In this document: positions 33,401 through 36,072 of the stretch, one piece after another
Numbering within the stretch: position 1 is the stretch's first letter
Layout: the number at the start of each line of letters is the position of its first letter
DNA from: Pararhodospirillum photometricum DSM 122
GTDB lineage: Bacteria > Pseudomonadota > Alphaproteobacteria > Rhodospirillales > Rhodospirillaceae
Assembly: GCF_000284415.1 (NCBI RefSeq)
Contig: NC_017059.1
Coordinates: 2,411,921 to 2,447,992, forward strand
Length of the DNA stretch: 36,072 nt
Reading direction: 5' to 3'
The notes under the pieces: model-generated
The model's input: only the letters and a program-made list of their open reading frames with translations
The model's database searches: none
What the model was told of the DNA's origin: nothing
Program-made: the position numbers and the translations under genes

Positions 33401-35500
33401 GACAAAAACAGCGACAAATATAAACAGTGGCTTGCGGCGTACAACCAGCAAGCGGCGCTTAAGGAACAGCAAAATGCCATCGAACGGCAGCAAAAGCAGT
33501 TCGAGGACATGGTTGATAACGTCACCGAGTATGGCGCTGATCGTCTTGTTGACGGCTTGTTTAGTGACACTCGTCAGTCTTGGGCTGACATGCTTAAGGG
33601 GATGCAGCGGGACTTTGGCGCCTTCTTGGTCCGCGCCGCCGCCGAGGCCGCGCTGCGCCCGATCGCGGTGCGAATGGTTACTGCCCTAACCGGCACCGGC
33701 GCGGCAGCCACCACAGCGGCCGGGGCTGCGTCTGTTGCTGGGGCATCGTCGGGCGGCTTTGGGATCGGCGACATGCTCGGGGTCGGGTCGTCGCTGTCGT
33801 CTGGTATGTCCACCAGCTTGGGCACGCAGTTTGTGACGGGCTCGGTTGGACAGACCTTAGGCTTGTCCAGTGTCACACCTGTTGGTGCGGCAATTGGTGG
33901 GGCTAGCGGCCCAACCAACTTGATCGGCCCCGGGCTCGCCGCCGGAACGCCGGCGGTGAGCGTGACAGGCCTCGGCTCCGCCCTGGCTGGCGGCATCAAC
34001 GCTAGTCCCTGGGGCATCGTGGGCGGTCTTGGCGCCTCCCTCCTGGGGTTCAAGGGCTCGGGGAATATGCTGATCGACACCGGGCTGGGGGTCCTGGGCT
34101 CGGTCGGCGGCGGCATGGCGGGCACCGCTGTCGGCACCGCACTCGGCGCCACGGCGGGCTCGACTTTAGGGGCGGTGGCCGGCCCGATCGGGGCGGTGGC
34201 CGGGGCCTTCTTGGGGTCCGCCCTCTCTGGGCTGTTCAAAAGCAAGACGCCAAACCCCAACGCCTCGGTCCTTTTCACGACATCAGAGGCAGGCGCCACG
34301 ACTAACGCCTATGGGGCGAAGCACCTTAAAGAAGACGAATACAAAAGTGTGCTTGACCCTATTGTGTCGGCGGCGGATTCTATTGTCAAAATGTCTGGAG
34401 GCACGCTGACTGAATTTGCTTCGTCTATTGGCTATGGTCGGAAAAAGAATGTCGGCACTGGCTGGTACAACGGTCAAAATGTTGCGGATATCGAAACCGC
34501 CGTCGCGCTTTATATGCGAGATCTTGGGAAAAACCTCCAAGACGTTGACCCGCTCGTCACTAAAGTCTTGAGTGCCGCTACAAAAGCAAGTGTCGGCACC
34601 ATCGTCGAAGACGTCAAATATGCCATGAACTTTACGGACACACTCTACGCCCTGAGAAACGGGACCACAGATGTGGCAAGCACAATCACGTCTACGGTCA
34701 AGACAAGCTTGTCAGAGGCGCGCCAATACCTGGGCGAATTTAACACCACGGCCGCGCGCCTTGGGTTTGACACAGCCGCCGCAACAGAGGCAAGTCGGGC
34801 TTACGTTGAGCAGCTCGTTGGAATTCGCGCCGTAACTCCAGTTGCGGGAGAAGTTACCCAGCAAATGCAAAAACTGGTCGCCACCATGGAAAATGTCGGG
34901 CCGCTCTTGGCGGACTACGGCATTGCCCTGGGAGACGCGCAGGCCGCGATGACCAAGCAGGTGGATGTATTGCTCGGGATTACTGATGCGGAGCCGGAGT
35001 TGTCGGACCTTGCGAAGACCGTGAAAGACGCGCGCGCCGCCTTTGCCTTACTAGCCGAGAATGCCGCCGATTTTGGGCTGAGCGCCGCCCAGGCGGCAGA
35101 TAAGGTCGCGATTGCGACAGCAAAAATTGCTGAAAACGTCAACAAAACGCTGACAGCCACGTCTCGTGAACTTAATAACAAAGGATACCTGAACGAAATC
35201 GAAAGCATCGCGGCAACAGCAGATCGGTCTATTGCCGAAATTGTCGATGCTGGGGGCGATGGAGCGTTGGCTACTCGCAATATCGCCGACCAGGTCCGTA
35301 ATGAAGTGGACAGCTTAGGGCTCGACGCCCTGCGCGCTCTCCAAACGCAATACCAAGCCACCGCGACGACGACCGAACCCACTGGGCGGGAACTGGCAGC
35401 GCAGGCCGCTCGGGCGCGGGGGCGAGCGAACACCCGGCTACCAAAATCCCCAAGGGCAAAGACAGCCGAGACCCCGGGACGAGGAAGCGGGTCATCATGA
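30437..35500 (+). CDS. Phage tail tape measure protein
   Basis: This is a 1687-aa protein that sets tail length and is ejected ahead of DNA. The N-terminal part is helical (GRRVESAFDRLNAAAQRGSG) and leads to the lambda-type tape measure domain near residues 140-340, with AAVAATGLGLGSIVRTADDM and NMTALGEALAKQLGVPLGML. The middle is long and coiled-coil rich (KYAALNDAQRKSESISLEKN; KDYANDLKALKDELDP). A small domain around RQSWADMLKGMQRDFGAFLV is the lambda-type C-terminal hinge. A glycine/alanine-rich stretch (~1080-1265) has the hydrophobic segments expected for membrane insertion, and the last ~400 residues are again helical. A tape of this length predicts a tail of roughly 250 nm at ~1.5 A per residue. 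ATG 30437 has TTGGAGA upstream. Confidence 0.92.
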   Translation: MVDINRLVHEIVIDDAGAVAGGRRVESAFDRLNAAAQRGSGALSQFDRVIEANSRTSLSAAASLERWRREADQTYAINQRLRNAQQDLTRAFQQGLVSQAEANRMLAQLRGRYISTAESVRSLSAAHSGMLGPLGQVVGAFGRVQGAMGAIAAVAATGLGLGSIVRTADDMTSSLGKLSVATGSLAGARAVYQDLYKLGLQTGQAVADSAGQFNRFSIAARAIGATRGQVVQFVETVQKIGIASGISVQEANNAAIQLGQGLGSDRFQGEELKSVLENMTALGEALAKQLGVPLGMLRDLGAQGKLTARVVFDAVLGATDDARAAFEKMGMTARLSASIAGVAWDGFGPKLDRILGLSEAIKSTFKGLTGQMVDEMSILNRTVDALGANFDGFSAAQVAGLGLVAVALGKLGASTAAAAAALPGYAKAAISNVIASKSQAAAALAQAQADQVATAATLERINANVSFTQSQLAVTRAEIAAEQVRKAAQINNIGRLARQKEIMDLRRIEAVQLQTLSAHTRTLSAAMDANTVAQGRVTAATAAHNDALMVNVVKSRLAAAAQATWAKTSAFFGGPLGVALTVAAGATLLLATRQTQAEQAADLHRQSQEALSKTLMGQASSVDELIKKYAALNDAQRKSESISLEKNILIDREELAKKITNSDINSLTSGFSLGANYDQAKELEKVVSAYTNILKSGNISAATYTATLQDYAEGLGGRLGENLKSFVTATVDTAKEVETLQKSIERKVDTIALLSGRMTEAAYAAKWFGKAGEEAGQAMSGAATLFGDAGMSLGSFIEKAAAAEGAAAPLRALADAMRDVAAMGLRVKTIKAFEANEMDAAQFQAVADSIDKWAVKGDAAFGSGKKAASAASKAAKDYANDLKALKDELDPVGAATRKYEEDLAVLTKAGLKNSEMADNLIRRYGQDLMDAWGRVEQAGGAATDTIGDTTKALEFQNEVLALEVQGRTREAGLLEAEAALRDKLGTAIDKNSDKYKQWLAAYNQQAALKEQQNAIERQQKQFEDMVDNVTEYGADRLVDGLFSDTRQSWADMLKGMQRDFGAFLVRAAAEAALRPIAVRMVTALTGTGAAATTAAGAASVAGASSGGFGIGDMLGVGSSLSSGMSTSLGTQFVTGSVGQTLGLSSVTPVGAAIGGASGPTNLIGPGLAAGTPAVSVTGLGSALAGGINASPWGIVGGLGASLLGFKGSGNMLIDTGLGVLGSVGGGMAGTAVGTALGATAGSTLGAVAGPIGAVAGAFLGSALSGLFKSKTPNPNASVLFTTSEAGATTNAYGAKHLKEDEYKSVLDPIVSAADSIVKMSGGTLTEFASSIGYGRKKNVGTGWYNGQNVADIETAVALYMRDLGKNLQDVDPLVTKVLSAATKASVGTIVEDVKYAMNFTDTLYALRNGTTDVASTITSTVKTSLSEARQYLGEFNTTAARLGFDTAAATEASRAYVEQLVGIRAVTPVAGEVTQQMQKLVATMENVGPLLADYGIALGDAQAAMTKQVDVLLGITDAEPELSDLAKTVKDARAAFALLAENAADFGLSAAQAADKVAIATAKIAENVNKTLTATSRELNNKGYLNEIESIAATADRSIAEIVDAGGDGALATRNIADQVRNEVDSLGLDALRALQTQYQATATTTEPTGRELAAQAARARGRANTRLPKSPRAKTAETPGRGSGSS

Positions 35501-35637
35501 AGACGCGCCAGGCTGAGGGGGGGGCTTGCCACAACGGCGGGCGGCACGCGGCTCACCGCCGGAGAAACAAGCTTCCGCCGATCAAGATCACCCCCAAGGC
35601 CAAGACCCCTCCGGCAACAAACGACGGGATCTCGTAG
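35497..35637 (+). pseudogene. Start of the next tail gene, cut at the fragment edge
   Basis: ATG 35497 overlaps the tape measure stop as ATGA, the usual junction between phage tail genes. The frame (MKTRQAEG...) runs into G-rich, non-phage-like sequence at ~35517 and ends at 35637, opposite the host membrane protein gene. It is probably the first few codons of a lost minor tail gene fused to unrelated DNA. Confidence 0.35.
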
Positions 35638-35786
35638 GCCGTGCGCTTTTCGGCTTGGATTTTTAGATCCCCGACCTGAGCAATGTTCTCGGTGCGGTCG
35701 GTCGTGAACACCGGGACAGCCAAACCGGCAATGCCCAAAAGGGAAAGGAGGGTTCCTGACAGGATCAGGGCTTGTGGCGTGGTCAT
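35553..35786 (-). CDS. Small two-span membrane protein, DUF3185-like
   Basis: This is a 77-aa inner-membrane protein with one span near each end (ALILSGTLLSLLGIAGLAVP and FVAGGVLALGVILIGGSLFL) and a middle loop DRTENIAQVGDLKIQAEKRT. This loop (a short strand region with the K-x-Q/E-x-E-K motif before I-P) is typical of a small family of membrane proteins, probably DUF3185. ATG 35786 has GGAG upstream. Its neighbour is another small membrane protein (DUF3096), the kind of pair found in host chromosomes, so the phage part has ended. Confidence 0.6.
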   Translation of the reverse strand: MTTPQALILSGTLLSLLGIAGLAVPVFTTDRTENIAQVGDLKIQAEKRTAYEIPSFVAGGVLALGVILIGGSLFLRR

Positions 35787-35867
35787 GGGGGGCTCCGTCG
35801 CACAAAGGGAGGGATGCCCCGGCGGAGGATCATCCTGTCCGTCGGGAATGCGGTCGCCTGAAGAGGG

Positions 35868-36017
35868 TTATGTCGCAAAAAGAGGGACCAGACCGGTCAC
35901 TCCAACGATGATCAGGTAAATGGCGACGACGTAGTTGAGAAGTCCTGGACGAATGAGAATAAGTATTCCTGCGATCAAGGCGACAATGGGCTGGATTGAG
36001 ACCGGATTAATCGTCAT
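35868..36017 (-). CDS. DUF3096 family small membrane protein
   Basis: This is a 49-aa protein consisting almost entirely of two membrane helices: MTINPVSIQPIVALIAGILI, LIRPGLLNYVVAIYLIIVGV, TGLVPLFAT. The PIVALIAGILILIxP-LLNY-IVAIYLI pattern is that of DUF3096. ATG 36017 has AAAGG upstream; the frame is open past the window edge without similarity. The function is unknown; members often accompany envelope or stress genes. Confidence 0.85.
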   Translation of the reverse strand: MTINPVSIQPIVALIAGILILIRPGLLNYVVAIYLIIVGVTGLVPLFAT

Positions 36018-36072
36018 GAGGGACGCCTTTCTTTTTTGGAAAATGACTGGGGCTTGGTCGGATGTCCTCAAA

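Larger units (their letters stand above)
20463..35520 (+). mobile_element. Prophage fragment (siphovirus-like head-tail segment with cargo)
   Basis: The order is capsid (5'-truncated), head-tail joining-like protein, tail completion, tail terminator, tail tube, chaperones with a -1 frameshift, and tape measure. This is the conserved order of lambda-like long-tailed phages. Terminase, portal, head protease, tail-tip, lysis and integration genes are missing, and both ends cut into genes. Two groups of non-structural cargo genes interrupt it (22115-22888 and 25993-30436). The palindromic repeat family of the host part is absent throughout. Both edges show eight G followed by C (20451-20459 and 35517-35525). 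It could be a decayed prophage, a recombination product or a mis-joined assembly. Confidence 0.85.

Noticed and set aside
20463..35520. Gene transfer agent cluster
   Set aside because: The capsid is of gpE type and the order G/GT-tape measure with a very long tape is that of a siphovirus; the typical alphaproteobacterial GTA genes and their short tape measure are not present.

Overview
The window looks like the chromosome of a GC-rich alphaproteobacterium, probably a Rhodospirillum/Pararhodospirillum-type purple bacterium. This is inferred from the gene content (MucR regulator, glyA-nrdR order, aerobic-type cobalamin genes cobC and cobT, Mg-type hemB, valine-degradation cluster) and was not checked by any search. 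Bases 1-20462 are ordinary host housekeeping DNA. Bases ~20463-35520 are a fragment of a siphovirus-like prophage. The last ~550 bases carry two small host-like membrane proteins.

Host part, left to right: the 3' part of serA; a LysE/RhtB exporter; two exported proteins on the minus strand (an LprI-like/DUF1311 protein and an alpha/alpha-toroid-like protein); a hemolysin III family membrane protein; a DUF2478-DUF4213-DUF364 fusion beside a molbindin, which suggests a molybdenum link; hemB and an O-acetylhomoserine sulfhydrylase gene overlapping on the minus strand; a three-gene valine catabolism cluster (isobutyryl-CoA dehydrogenase, 3-hydroxyisobutyryl-CoA hydrolase, 3-hydroxyisobutyrate dehydrogenase) whose last gene has a frameshift at its start; a small conserved protein; a MucR regulator; rpiB, glyA and nrdR; an M48 lipoprotein protease; and cobC and cobT. 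A family of palindromic repeats (core GGGGAGGC-N2-4-GCCTCCCC, flanked by GAGGGGTCT and AGCCTT) sits just 3' of at least nine host genes. I see none in the phage part.

Phage part: a capsid gene lacking its 5' end starts exactly where cobT starts on the other strand. It is followed by a head-tail joining-like protein, a gp10-like tail completion protein, a tail terminator, a tail tube, and lambda G/GT-like tail chaperones joined by a textbook A AAA AAC frameshift site. A very long tape measure gene (1687 aa) comes last. The next tail gene is only hinted at by an ATGA overlap and is then lost. Terminase, portal, tail tip, lysis and integrase genes are absent, so this is a remnant or an assembly-joined fragment. 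Both edges of the fragment carry a run of eight G followed by C.

Accessory cargo interrupts the phage structural genes at two places. A hicAB toxin-antitoxin pair with two identical palindromic operators lies between head and tail genes. A 4.4 kb island lies between the tail chaperones and the tape measure gene. The island holds a small unknown protein, a lipoprotein, a BrnT/HTH toxin-antitoxin pair with a palindromic operator, a membrane-anchored unknown, a divergent HTH regulator and Rha/KilAC antirepressor, a Tat-signal protein and a Sec-signal protein. Plus-strand intrinsic terminators punctuate it. Most of its non-regulatory products carry export signals. This island is the most interesting part of the window.
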